Source: an uncultured Hyphomicrobiales bacterium (lineage in GTDB: Bacteria; Pseudomonadota; Alphaproteobacteria; Rhizobiales; Beijerinckiaceae). Taken from it: 64,000 bases of DNA. The notes under the pieces are model-generated. The model ran no database searches. It saw nothing but the letters and a program-made list of their open reading frames with translations, and had not been told where the DNA came from. The stretch spans positions 1-64,000 of the forward strand of contig CAINED010000003.1 in assembly GCA_903847605.1 (NCBI GenBank). The letters run 5' to 3'. Positions 33,643-41,348 of this stretch are shown here, in pieces. Made by a program: the position numbers and the translations under genes. Within the stretch, counting starts at the first letter, position 1. The number at the start of each line of letters is the position of its first letter.

Positions 33643-34623
33643 TCACTCCACCTTGATCTTCGCGCCGTCCACCACCTTCTTCCAGCGCGGGATTTCCTTC
33701 GAAATATGCGCGCGGAATTCGTCCGGCGACATCGGCCAGGGCTCGGCCCCGTCGCGTTCCAGTGCTTCGAGAATTTTCGGATCCTTGAGCGCTGCCCGGA
33801 TTTCCTGATTGAGTTTCTGCACGATGGCGTCGGGCGTGCCAGCCGGAGCGACGACGCCATACCACTGGCTCGCATCGAAGCCGGGCACCGCAACCTCCGC
33901 AATCGTCGGAATGTCCTTCGCGGAAGGAAGGCGCGTGAGGCTGGCCGTACCGAGCGCGCGCAGCTTGCCGCCCTGAACGTGCTGCAGGACTGCGGGCGCG
34001 CCGGTCATCATCATCTGGATCTGGCCGGAGATCAGGTCGCCGACGGCGGGCGCGGTGCCGCGATAGGGAACGTGGGTGAATTTGGTGCCGGTCTCAAGCC
34101 CAAAGGCTTCCGTCGCGATATGCGCCGCGCTGCCGAGACCGCCCGAGCCGTAGTTCAGCTTATCGGGATTGGCCTTCGCATAGGCGATGAATTCTTTCAC
34201 GTCCTTAGCTGGCACAGAGGGATGCACGACGAGGATGTTATGCACCTTCGCGAGCATGCTGACATGGGCAAAGCTCTTGATCGGATCGTAGTTGAGCTTG
34301 GGATAGAGCGAGGGGTTCACGCCGAGCGTGCCGATATGGCCCATGCCGATCGTGTAGCCGTCGGGCTCGGAACGCGCGAGCGTCGTCGAACCCACCCCGC
34401 CGCCGGCGCCCGGCCGGTTCTCGATCACGACGGTCGCCTTCATGCTGTCCTGAAAGCGCTGGCCCAGCAGGCGCGCAAGAATATCGGTCGAGCCGCCCGG
34501 CGTGAACGGCACGATGAAGGTGATGTTGCGCGAGGGATAATTCTGTTGTGCGAACCCGGCGAAGCCGGAAACGCCAGCGCCCGTTGCGCCAAGGCCAAGC
34601 TTGATGAAGGTTCTGCGGTCCAT
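33643..34623 (-). CDS. Bug/TctC family periplasmic receptor
   Basis: 326 residues. MDRRTFIKLGLG is a Tat-type signal (RR-x-F-I/L-K), followed by the mature start YPSRNITFIVPFTPGGSTDILAR, the hallmark of classical Bug proteins. IENRPGAGGGVG, PDGYTIGMGH, VPYRGTAPA and the ending RWKKVVDGAKIKVE complete the family pattern. Such receptors trap carboxylated solutes such as citrate or aromatic acids. GGAAGGGAAA precedes ATG 34623. No TctAB in the window. A small gene follows it by two bases. Confidence 0.92.
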   Translation of the reverse strand: MDRRTFIKLGLGATGAGVSGFAGFAQQNYPSRNITFIVPFTPGGSTDILARLLGQRFQDSMKATVVIENRPGAGGGVGSTTLARSEPDGYTIGMGHIGTLGVNPSLYPKLNYDPIKSFAHVSMLAKVHNILVVHPSVPAKDVKEFIAYAKANPDKLNYGSGGLGSAAHIATEAFGLETGTKFTHVPYRGTAPAVGDLISGQIQMMMTGAPAVLQHVQGGKLRALGTASLTRLPSAKDIPTIAEVAVPGFDASQWYGVVAPAGTPDAIVQKLNQEIRAALKDPKILEALERDGAEPWPMSPDEFRAHISKEIPRWKKVVDGAKIKVE

Positions 34624-34711
34624 GTGATTTCCCTTCCTGATGCGGCCGGGAGAATAGTGGACGTCAGCCTCGCTGCAAGCCGGGAAATTCCGATTTTCCG
34701 GCTGGGATCAA

Positions 34712-34739
34712 ACGAAAACGCGCCGGGAATGCCGGCGCG
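34712..34739 (-). terminator. Rho-independent terminator of the YbjQ-like gene
   Basis: On the minus strand an 8-bp stem CGCGCCGG/CCGGCGCG with a five-base loop is followed by TTTTCGTTT, 25 bases after the stop at 34765. Confidence 0.8.
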
Positions 34740-34764
34740 CCTGTGAAAAGTTATCCGTGGAGCT

Positions 34765-35043
34765 TCAGGCAGCCCTGGCGAGTTTCACAGCTATGCCGCT
34801 GACCTGCACCCGTTGCACCGGCACTTCGCCGATGTCGACAGCCCGCGCACCGTCCACCGAGTAGTCGAGGCCGATGATGGCGTCGGCGTCATATTCCTTG
34901 GCCGCTTCGATCAGGCGCTTCAGCGCCGCTTCGCGCTGGGCCTCGTCGCCCGGTCCGCCGCGCCAGCCCGATGTGGCGGTGATGCGCCCGATCTCGCTGA
35001 TGATCCGGCCATTGGCGATGCGAAGTTCGCTACTCACTTGCAC
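34765..35043 (-). CDS. YbjQ/UPF0145 family putative heavy-metal-binding protein
   Basis: 92 residues with a GTG start at 35043 after CAGGAGACA. The short alpha/beta domain contains LRIANGRIISEIGRI, GDEAQREAALKRLIEAAKEYDADAIIGLDYSV and a final strand VSGIAVKL, the pattern of YbjQ-like homo-pentameric proteins. Their role is unproven and the heavy-metal label comes from the family name only. Single gene with its own terminator. Confidence 0.88.
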   Translation of the reverse strand: MQVSSELRIANGRIISEIGRITATSGWRGGPGDEAQREAALKRLIEAAKEYDADAIIGLDYSVDGARAVDIGEVPVQRVQVSGIAVKLARAA

Positions 35044-35175
35044 GACTGTCTCCTGAAGAAAAACTCGATGTGCCGCTCATAAAGCACATAGCTTCTTTCG
35101 CGGTGCTTAATGGCACATCGGCGGTTTGAATCCGGAGGAGGCCCGACATTTGCGTGGCGAATTTACGATAATTCG

Positions 35176-36495
35176 TTAATCCGGCCCAGACCTTCCGGAT
35201 TCTGCCGCCGCTTCCGCCTTCTCGCTGGCCTCTTCCTGCCGCCGTCCAAGATCGAGGCTCAGCCACACCCAGAGGATCGCCAGGGGTATCGCGCTGGCCG
35301 CGATGACAGGCGCGGCAATCCCGGCCGCCTTCGCCCCGGCATTGAAAAGCCAGGAACTCGCGGCATTGCCGCCGCGGTGCACGAGCGTGTCGATGAAATT
35401 CTGGGCCCGGTATTTATCCTGCGGATCGACGACCGTGTAGAGCACGCGGATCGCCGGGTTTGAGATGCCGTAGCCTATTGCTCGGCTCGCCACCATGATC
35501 GCGGCGATCACCCAAAGTGAGGGGATCAAGAGCAGCGCGGCCAGCGCCAGCGCGACGAAGGCTGGAGCGATTGCGAGTGTCCGTCCCGCCCCCAGTCCCT
35601 TCAGCAGGCGCGCCGTCACGAAGGCCTCGAACAGGATCGTCAGAGCGCTGGTCGCCGTCTCCATGCGGGCGAGGAAGATGATGCGCGCCTCGCGCTCGGG
35701 CAGCAGCGCGCCCAGAATGCGCGCCTGTTCGAGGTAGAAGAAAATCCCGATCATGTTGACCGCGAAAATCCAGATCGCGATGCGGAAGAGGTAGGGCGAT
35801 TTCCAGACGTTGATGGCCCCTGCCAGCACGCTTCCGCCCTCGGGCCGCTCGCCAGCGCTGCCCGGTTCGCGTCCGAGCGCCTCGCGCAAAAAGAGCGAGG
35901 CGACGAGCGCCACGACGAGAAACAGGATCGAGACCAGGAACAGGTGATCGGCGCCGATGAGGCCGATCAGTCCCTGAATCAACAGCGGCCCGGCGAGGGC
36001 GCCGCCCGTACCGCCCAGCGAAATCACGCCGAAGAGGCGCTTGGCCTGCTCCGTCGTCCAGGCGTCGGACATGGCGCTCCAGAACAGGGACACCGTGAAC
36101 AGCGCGAAGATGTTGACGAAAATATAGAAGATGCTGGCTTCCAGCGGGCCGGGCTTGCCGCGCAGGTGGATCAGCCAGAAGGCGGCAAGACAAAGAACGA
36201 AGACGCCATAGACGACGGGAACGATCAGCCGCCGCGGCGTATGCGCGACGATCCAGCCGAAGACGGGGACCGCGGCCAGCATCACGACGAAGACAATAAG
36301 AAACGATTGCTGGATGAAATCGCCGCCGAGCGAAACCGCCATTTCGTCGCGCAGCGGCCGCACGATGTAATAGCTGCAGAGCACGCTGAAGAAGAACACG
36401 AAGGACAGGACGAGAGCCCGCATCTCCCCGGCGCGAATGTCGACGACAGAGCCAAAAAGAGAGCGGGACGGGGCAGGCGTGACGGCTTCGGTCAT
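35176..36495 (-). CDS. ATP/ADP-translocase-like MFS carrier
   Basis: 439 residues with about 12 hydrophobic helices. SYYIVRPLRDEMAVSLGG near residue 45, followed by loops such as SLFWSAMSDAW, resembles the NTP/NDP exchange transporter group (COG3202, Npt/Tlc-like) more than sugar-type MFS proteins. Classical members in Rickettsia and Chlamydia swap host ATP for ADP; free-living relatives have unknown substrates. The start codon lacks a strong ribosome site. The C-terminal tail is charged and low-complexity. A perfect FNR/FixK-type box lies 111 bases upstream, shared with the divergent ligAB. Confidence 0.78.
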   Translation of the reverse strand: MTEAVTPAPSRSLFGSVVDIRAGEMRALVLSFVFFFSVLCSYYIVRPLRDEMAVSLGGDFIQQSFLIVFVVMLAAVPVFGWIVAHTPRRLIVPVVYGVFVLCLAAFWLIHLRGKPGPLEASIFYIFVNIFALFTVSLFWSAMSDAWTTEQAKRLFGVISLGGTGGALAGPLLIQGLIGLIGADHLFLVSILFLVVALVASLFLREALGREPGSAGERPEGGSVLAGAINVWKSPYLFRIAIWIFAVNMIGIFFYLEQARILGALLPEREARIIFLARMETATSALTILFEAFVTARLLKGLGAGRTLAIAPAFVALALAALLLIPSLWVIAAIMVASRAIGYGISNPAIRVLYTVVDPQDKYRAQNFIDTLVHRGGNAASSWLFNAGAKAAGIAAPVIAASAIPLAILWVWLSLDLGRRQEEASEKAEAAAESGRSGPD

Positions 36496-36605
36496 CCGCG
36501 CACACTGCCACAGCCGGACTGCCGGCGCGAGGCTCGACCAACATGCGGCAGCCTGTTCTCCCCTTTGATGGCGGTCAAAAGCATCGTTCTTTCGGCCGTT
36601 TCGGG

Positions 36606-36619
36606 TTGATTGCGATCAA
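36606..36619. promoter_or_regulatory. FNR/FixK-type box between the carrier gene and ligAB
   Basis: TTGATTGCGATCAA, a perfect TTGAT-N4-ATCAA palindrome. It stands 57 bases before the ligA start and 111 before the start of the divergent carrier gene. In alphaproteobacteria this motif is bound by FNR, Anr or FixK-type regulators under low oxygen. Confidence 0.72.
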
Positions 36620-36676
36620 GGACCGGCGCGCACTCTCTCCTCATTCTGCAGGCCTTCGTTGCAGGAGGGCTTTCGC

Positions 36677-37021
36677 ATGGACGATCACTTCAACATTCCG
36701 GGCACACCGGTCTTCACCGGCGCTCAGGCGCGCAAGGGTTATGCGCTCAACAAGATGTGCTTCTCGTTCAACGAGGGCGACAACCGCAAGGCCTTTCTCG
36801 CTGATGAAGAGGCCTACATGGATAAATATCAGCTCAACAGCGCGCAGAAGCAGGCGATCCGCAATCGCAACGTGCTCGAATTGATCGCGGCTGGCGGCAA
36901 CATTTATTACCTCGCCAAATTCGCGGGCATCTTCGGTCTGGGCGTGCAGGATGTCGGCGCGCAGCAAACCGGCATGTCGATAGAGGACTTCAAGGAAATG
37001 CTGGTCGCACACGGCCACTGA
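36677..37021 (+). CDS. ligA: Protocatechuate 4,5-dioxygenase alpha subunit
   Basis: 114 residues from ATG 36677 with GGAGGG upstream; an in-frame TTG at 36659 overlaps that site. The all-helical LigA fold is indicated by FNIPGTPVFTGAQARKGYALN, EAYMDKYQLN and GGNIYYLAKFAGIFGL. LigA has no catalytic residues; it closes the active site of LigB. It lies 29 bases before the beta subunit, as usual for this enzyme. A FixK/FNR-type box stands 57 bases upstream. None of the later steps of the 4,5-cleavage pathway (ligC, ligI, ligJ, ligK) is in the window. Confidence 0.9.
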   Translation: MDDHFNIPGTPVFTGAQARKGYALNKMCFSFNEGDNRKAFLADEEAYMDKYQLNSAQKQAIRNRNVLELIAAGGNIYYLAKFAGIFGLGVQDVGAQQTGMSIEDFKEMLVAHGH

Positions 37022-37050
37022 CAGACATCGGTAATTTCGGAGGAACAACA

Positions 37051-37914
37051 ATGGCCCGTATCATTGGCGCAATCGCCACATCACACGTCCCCTCCATCGG
37101 CGGCGCAATCGCCAAGGGACAGCAAAAAGACCCGTACTGGAAGCCATTCTTCGACGCTTTCGATCCCGTCCACGAATGGCTCGACAGGAACAAGCCCGAT
37201 GTCATCGTCGTGATCTACAACGATCACGGCCTCACCTACTTCCTCGACAAGATGCCGACATTCGGCGTCGGCGCGGCGGATTCCTATACCAACGCCGACG
37301 AAGGCTGGGGCCTGCCGGTGCGTCCGCCCTACAAGGGCGATTCCGAACTCTCGTGGCACATCATCGACAATGTGATGGCCGAAGACTTCGATCTCGTGAC
37401 CTGCCAGGAAATGCAGGTCGATCATGCCTTCGTCGTGCCGATGCAGTTGCTTTGGCCGGATGGCGGCGCAAAGCCTATCCCCGCCGTGCCGATCACCATC
37501 AACTCGATCCAGCATCCGCTGCCGCGCCCTGAACGCTGCTACAAGTTCGGGCAGGCGATCGGCCGCGCCATCGAGAGCTTCCCGCGCGACTGCAAGGTGG
37601 CGCTGCTGGCGACAGGCGGTTTGTCGCATCAACTCGACGGCACGCGCGCCGGCTTCATCAACAAGGAATTCGATCTCTGGTGTATGGACAAGATCGTCAA
37701 CGATCCCGAGGCGCTGGCGAAACTCTCGACGAAGGAAATCATCGAGAAGGCCGGCTCGCAGGGCGTCGAGGTCATGTGCTGGATTGCGATGCGCGGCGCA
37801 ATGCATGGCCTGGTCTCTGCCGCTTTCTCGAAATATCACATCCCCGTTTCCAACACCGGCGGTGCGGTCATGATCTTCGACAATCAGCCCGCGATGGCGT
37901 TGGCTGCGGAATAG
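37051..37914 (+). CDS. ligB: Protocatechuate 4,5-dioxygenase beta subunit (type II extradiol)
   Basis: 287 residues, the normal LigB length. The non-heme Fe(II) ligands of SYK-6 LigB are matched: H12 in TSHVPSIG, H59 in IYNDHGLT and E240 in SQGVEVMCW; the catalytic base H193 lies in GGLSHQLDG. It cleaves a catecholic acid such as protocatechuate between C4 and C5. ATCGGTAATTTCGGAGG precedes the start. Ends in a strong terminator. Relatives use gallate or 3-O-methylgallate, so substrate choice is not settled by sequence. Confidence 0.93.
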   Translation: MARIIGAIATSHVPSIGGAIAKGQQKDPYWKPFFDAFDPVHEWLDRNKPDVIVVIYNDHGLTYFLDKMPTFGVGAADSYTNADEGWGLPVRPPYKGDSELSWHIIDNVMAEDFDLVTCQEMQVDHAFVVPMQLLWPDGGAKPIPAVPITINSIQHPLPRPERCYKFGQAIGRAIESFPRDCKVALLATGGLSHQLDGTRAGFINKEFDLWCMDKIVNDPEALAKLSTKEIIEKAGSQGVEVMCWIAMRGAMHGLVSAAFSKYHIPVSNTGGAVMIFDNQPAMALAAE

Positions 37915-37934
37915 CCGTCGCGGCCGGAATGCAA

Positions 37935-37970
37935 GAGCCCGGAGCGCAGGCTCCGGGCTCTATTTATTTT
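37935..37970 (+). terminator. Rho-independent terminator of ligAB
   Basis: A perfect 11-bp stem GAGCCCGGAGC/GCTCCGGGCTC with a GCAG loop followed by TATTTATTTT, 21 bases after the ligB stop. Confidence 0.92.
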
Positions 37971-37984
37971 CGAACTTGCGAAAC

Positions 37985-38089
37985 TCAGTGCAGCTTCGCG
38001 CTTTGCGCGCTGACCCAGATCATCATCGCGGCGAATGCCGAAAAGGCTGCGAATGCGCCGACAAGATAAAGCGTCTCACCACCGGTCAT
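37985..38089 (-). CDS. 34-residue single-helix membrane protein
   Basis: On the minus strand a strong GGAGGAG site precedes an ATG at 38089, opening 34 codons: MTGGETLYLVGAFAAFSAFA, then a hydrophobic continuation ending WVSAQSAKLH and TGA at 37985. One transmembrane helix spans about residues 7-28. The frame is short, but the ribosome site, the helix and a FixK/FNR-type box about 98 bases upstream support a real gene. Similar tiny proteins are subunits or stabilisers of respiratory and transport complexes; which complex, if any, is unknown. Confidence 0.65.
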   Translation of the reverse strand: MTGGETLYLVGAFAAFSAFAAMMIWVSAQSAKLH

Positions 38090-38186
38090 AACTTCTCCTC
38101 CGGACTGCCTCATCCGCGGCAGATCGAAGGGCGCATCCGTCCTCCCGCGTCGACGTTAGAAATCCCCGGACCGCTGCGCTCTGGCA

Positions 38187-38200
38187 TTGACGTGAATCAA
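38187..38200. promoter_or_regulatory. FixK/FNR-type box between the small membrane gene and cfa
   Basis: TTGACGTGAATCAA, matching TTGA-N6-TCAA with one base off the strict FNR consensus. It lies 81 bases before the cfa start and 98 before the divergent 34-residue gene. Confidence 0.55.
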
Positions 38201-38280
38201 AGCGAAGCTGTCGCGGGGAAAGCGCCGGTCTTCCCCTCCGGAGGTTTGGCGAATAGGTTGCCGGCGCTCAGGAGGCCGGA

Positions 38281-39594
38281 TTGCCCGACACAAACGAAGA
38301 CAGGTTGATCGCGGCGGCGCGCCGCCTCGTGGCGCATTTCGCCGACGTGCTGGACGCCGACCTCAGCATCCGCCTGTGGAACGGCGAGCGCCTGCCGCTG
38401 GGGCGCAATGTGAAGAGCGAACTCGGGTTCGTCATTTCCACGCCCGCAGCCGTGACCAGGCTCGTCCGCCGGCCGAAATTCGACACGCTCGTCGAACTCC
38501 TGGCCTCCGGCGAGATCGACATCGAGGGCGGCACGCTGATCGACCTCGCGCACAAGCGCGGCGAGATGCGCACGAGGGGGCTCTTCAAACGCGTCGACAA
38601 GATGCTGGCGCTCAAAGCGCTGTGGCCTTTCTTCTTGCGGACGCCCTCTGCAAGCCAGTCCCAGGCCTATCAGGGCAAGATCTCGACATCCGTCGAACAG
38701 GGGCGCGACGACAAGGCGCTCATCCACTTCCACTACGATCTCTCGAACGAGTTTTATGCGCTCTTTCTGGATCCGGAGATGGTCTACACCTGCGCCTATT
38801 TTCCCCATTGGGATGCAACGCTGGAAGAGGCGCAACAGGCCAAACTCGACATGATCTGCCGCAAGCTTCGGCTGCAGAAGGACGAAAAATTTCTGGACAT
38901 CGGCTGCGGCTGGGGTGGCCTCGTCTGCCACGCCGCGCAGCATTTTGGCGTCAGGGCGCACGGAGTTACGCTGGCGGAGGAACAATTCGCCTTCGCGCAG
39001 GAGAAAATAAGACGTCTGGGATTGCAGGATCGCGTCACCGTCGAATTGAAGGACTATCGACACATCGACGCCTGGGGTACATTCGACAAGATCGCCTCGA
39101 TCGGCATGTTCGAAGCCGTCGGCATCGACAATCACGACACTTATTTTAAGCAGATGCATCGGCTGCTGCGACCGCGTGGACTCTACCTGCATCACTCTAT
39201 CGCGCGGCCGGGCAAGCACGACATGAAGAAATTCCGCAAGCAACGCGCGGAGTACAAAGCGCTCACGACTTACATTTTTCCGGGCGGCGAGCTCGATACG
39301 GTTGGGATGTCGGCCAATGGCCTCGAACGGCACGGCTTCGAAGTGCATGATGTCGAGGCCTGGCGCGAACACTATCAGCGCACGACGAAACTCTGGACCG
39401 ACCGTCTCTATGCCAATCGGGAGAAAGCGGCGACAATGATCGGCTGGCCGAAGACGCGGCTATGGTTGCTCTATCTCGCGGGCTGTTCGCTGTCCTTCGA
39501 GCGCAGCGCCGTCGGCATCTTCCAGACGCTCGCCTCCAAACGCGCGAAAGGCGCGAGCGGCCTGCCGCCGACCCGCGCCGATCTTTATTCTTGA
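38281..39594 (+). CDS. cfa: Cyclopropane-fatty-acyl-phospholipid synthase
   Basis: 437 residues with a TTG start after CAGGAGGCCGGA. An N-terminal domain (about 1-130, including EIDIEGGTLIDLAHK) precedes a SAM methyltransferase domain: HFHYDLSNEFYALFLDPEM, FLDIGCGWGGLV (SAM loop), SIGMFEAVG and LHHSIARPG. It transfers a methylene group from SAM to unsaturated phospholipid acyl chains in the membrane, altering fluidity and stress tolerance. It is often induced in stationary phase or under low oxygen, which would fit the upstream FixK/FNR-type site. Confidence 0.93.
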   Translation: MPDTNEDRLIAAARRLVAHFADVLDADLSIRLWNGERLPLGRNVKSELGFVISTPAAVTRLVRRPKFDTLVELLASGEIDIEGGTLIDLAHKRGEMRTRGLFKRVDKMLALKALWPFFLRTPSASQSQAYQGKISTSVEQGRDDKALIHFHYDLSNEFYALFLDPEMVYTCAYFPHWDATLEEAQQAKLDMICRKLRLQKDEKFLDIGCGWGGLVCHAAQHFGVRAHGVTLAEEQFAFAQEKIRRLGLQDRVTVELKDYRHIDAWGTFDKIASIGMFEAVGIDNHDTYFKQMHRLLRPRGLYLHHSIARPGKHDMKKFRKQRAEYKALTTYIFPGGELDTVGMSANGLERHGFEVHDVEAWREHYQRTTKLWTDRLYANREKAATMIGWPKTRLWLLYLAGCSLSFERSAVGIFQTLASKRAKGASGLPPTRADLYS

Positions 39595-39606
39595 GACATC
39601 CTTAAA

Positions 39607-40173
39607 TCAGACCGCCAGAACCGCCGTTCCCACGCTGACCCGGTCGAACAGGTCGACGATATCCTCGTTGTACATGCGGATGCAGCCGAAGGACGCCGCC
39701 CGGCCGATCGAGGCGCGCATGGAGCGTGTCGTGCCGTGAATGGCGATCTCGTGACGGTCGAGCGTCAGGGCGCGCGGCCCCATCGGATTGTTTGGCGCGC
39801 CGCCGGGAATGACCTGCGGCAGGCCGCGCACATGAGCGCGAACCACGGCCGGCGGCATCCAGGCGGGATTGACGTGCTTGCCATCCACCCGCGCCCAGCC
39901 TGCCCAGGCCCGGCCGGACATGCCGACCGCCACGGGATAGGAGATCGCCCGACCCTCGCCGGTAGTCAGGAATAGCTGGCGCTGGCGCAGCGAGATGATG
40001 ATCGTGCCCTGCGGATAGTTGCCCGGCATCGGTACGATCCGCGCCGCCGCCATGGCGGGCGAGCCGGCCAGCGCGACCGCGCCAAGTCCAAGACCCGCTG
40101 TCAGGATTTTCCGCCGGGTCGTGAGCCCCGATTGCGCTTCAAATTCAAAAGTTTCCACAGTCGCATCCCGCAT
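39607..40173 (-). CDS. L,D-transpeptidase (YkuD domain), exported
   Basis: 188 residues. LTTRRKILTAGLGLGAVALAG is a Tat-like signal anchor (about 19-42). The YkuD domain spans about 52-188 and has H146 in IHGTT and the catalytic cysteine C164 in SFGCIRM with R166. The usual serine-histidine-glycine-cysteine motif has phenylalanine in the histidine place; glutamine, serine or arginine also occur there in alphaproteobacteria, so activity is still likely. It crosslinks peptidoglycan peptides in the periplasm. Convergent with cfa. Confidence 0.92.
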   Translation of the reverse strand: MRDATVETFEFEAQSGLTTRRKILTAGLGLGAVALAGSPAMAAARIVPMPGNYPQGTIIISLRQRQLFLTTGEGRAISYPVAVGMSGRAWAGWARVDGKHVNPAWMPPAVVRAHVRGLPQVIPGGAPNNPMGPRALTLDRHEIAIHGTTRSMRASIGRAASFGCIRMYNEDIVDLFDRVSVGTAVLAV

Positions 40174-40357
40174 GTGCGAACCCCTGCCTACATGTCGAAG
40201 ACGCGCATTCCCTTCCGCTGGCCCAGCCCGGTTCTGCGCAGGCCGCCATCATAGCAACGAACACTGGTGCATGTGTGCCACACTTGGCAAAAAGGTTGGC
40301 TTAAAGGTGAACCGGGTCTTAAACCTCCTGTGAACGAGAGATCATCGGGAGAGCGAG

Positions 40358-41236
40358 ATGCAGGTAGGGCTTGTGGGACTTGGCCGCATGGGCACGGCCA
40401 TGGCGGCGCGGCTGAAGACATTCGGTATCGAGCCGGCGGCCTGGGACATTTCGCAGGATGCCCGCTACCGCGCCCTGGACGCCGGTCTGCGCGTCCTCGC
40501 TCATCCCCGCGCGGTCGCCGAGGCCTCCGAAATCGTCATCACCACGATCACCGAGGACAATGGCGTGCGCATGCTTTTCACCGGCGCGCATGGCTTTCTG
40601 GAAGGCGATGTGAAGGGCAGGCTCTTCATCGAGATGAGCACGCTGCGGCCCGAGACCGTGCGCGGCCTCGCGGGCGTGCTGGGAATGCGCGGCGCGGCGA
40701 TTGTGGACTCGCCTGTTCTTGGCTCCATCCCCACCGTCCTCGAAGGCAAGCTCCTGTCGCTGGCCGGCGGCGACGCCAAGGATATCGAGCGGGCGCGCCC
40801 GCTTCTGGAAAAGTTGACGCGGGCCATCGTCCACCTCGGCGGTGTCGGAGCGGGCCATACGATGAAGCTCGCCGTCAATCTCGTGATGGCGAACTATTTG
40901 CAGGCGCTCGCCGAAGGACTGGCGATGGGTGTCGAGAACGGCTTGCAACTCGACCAGATGCTGGACGTCTTCGCGAACTCGCCACTTGCCAACGGCATTC
41001 TCGCCAACAAGCTGCCGCGTCTGCGCGGCGGGCCGGAAACGATGACGCTGGATCTGAAAACGCTGCGCAAGGATGTGCAATCGGCTTTGGCGACCGGGGC
41101 AGCTTCCGGCGTACCCATGCCGGCGACGGCGGGCGCGCTCGACGCCCTCGCCTCCGCCAATGCGGCAGGCTGGGGCGAGCGCGACATCGGCGAGATTGTC
41201 GCCTTTCTGCGCGAGCAAATGGTGCAGCGCCTCTGA
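40358..41236 (+). CDS. Beta-hydroxyacid dehydrogenase (3-hydroxyisobutyrate dehydrogenase family)
   Basis: 292 residues; GGGAGAGCGAG before the ATG. The NAD(P) loop VGLVGLGRMGTAMA at the N-terminus, then IVDSPVLGSIPTVLEGKL and VGAGHTMKLAVNLVMANY (catalytic lysine in GHTMKLAVN) are the family signatures. The family oxidises beta-hydroxy acids such as 3-hydroxyisobutyrate, tartronate semialdehyde or glyoxylate-type compounds. Stand-alone, followed by a branched-chain-type ABC operon; a role in valine or aromatic acid breakdown is possible. Confidence 0.9.
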   Translation: MQVGLVGLGRMGTAMAARLKTFGIEPAAWDISQDARYRALDAGLRVLAHPRAVAEASEIVITTITEDNGVRMLFTGAHGFLEGDVKGRLFIEMSTLRPETVRGLAGVLGMRGAAIVDSPVLGSIPTVLEGKLLSLAGGDAKDIERARPLLEKLTRAIVHLGGVGAGHTMKLAVNLVMANYLQALAEGLAMGVENGLQLDQMLDVFANSPLANGILANKLPRLRGGPETMTLDLKTLRKDVQSALATGAASGVPMPATAGALDALASANAAGWGERDIGEIVAFLREQMVQRL

Positions 41237-41348
41237 CAATCATGACGCATCGGCGCTCCCTTGCCGCTCTCTTTGCGCTGGTCCATAACTCCTTTCGGAG
41301 GCGGTTGAGGGACTGTCCGCCGCGTGTAGCGAAGTGAGGGAGGATTTC

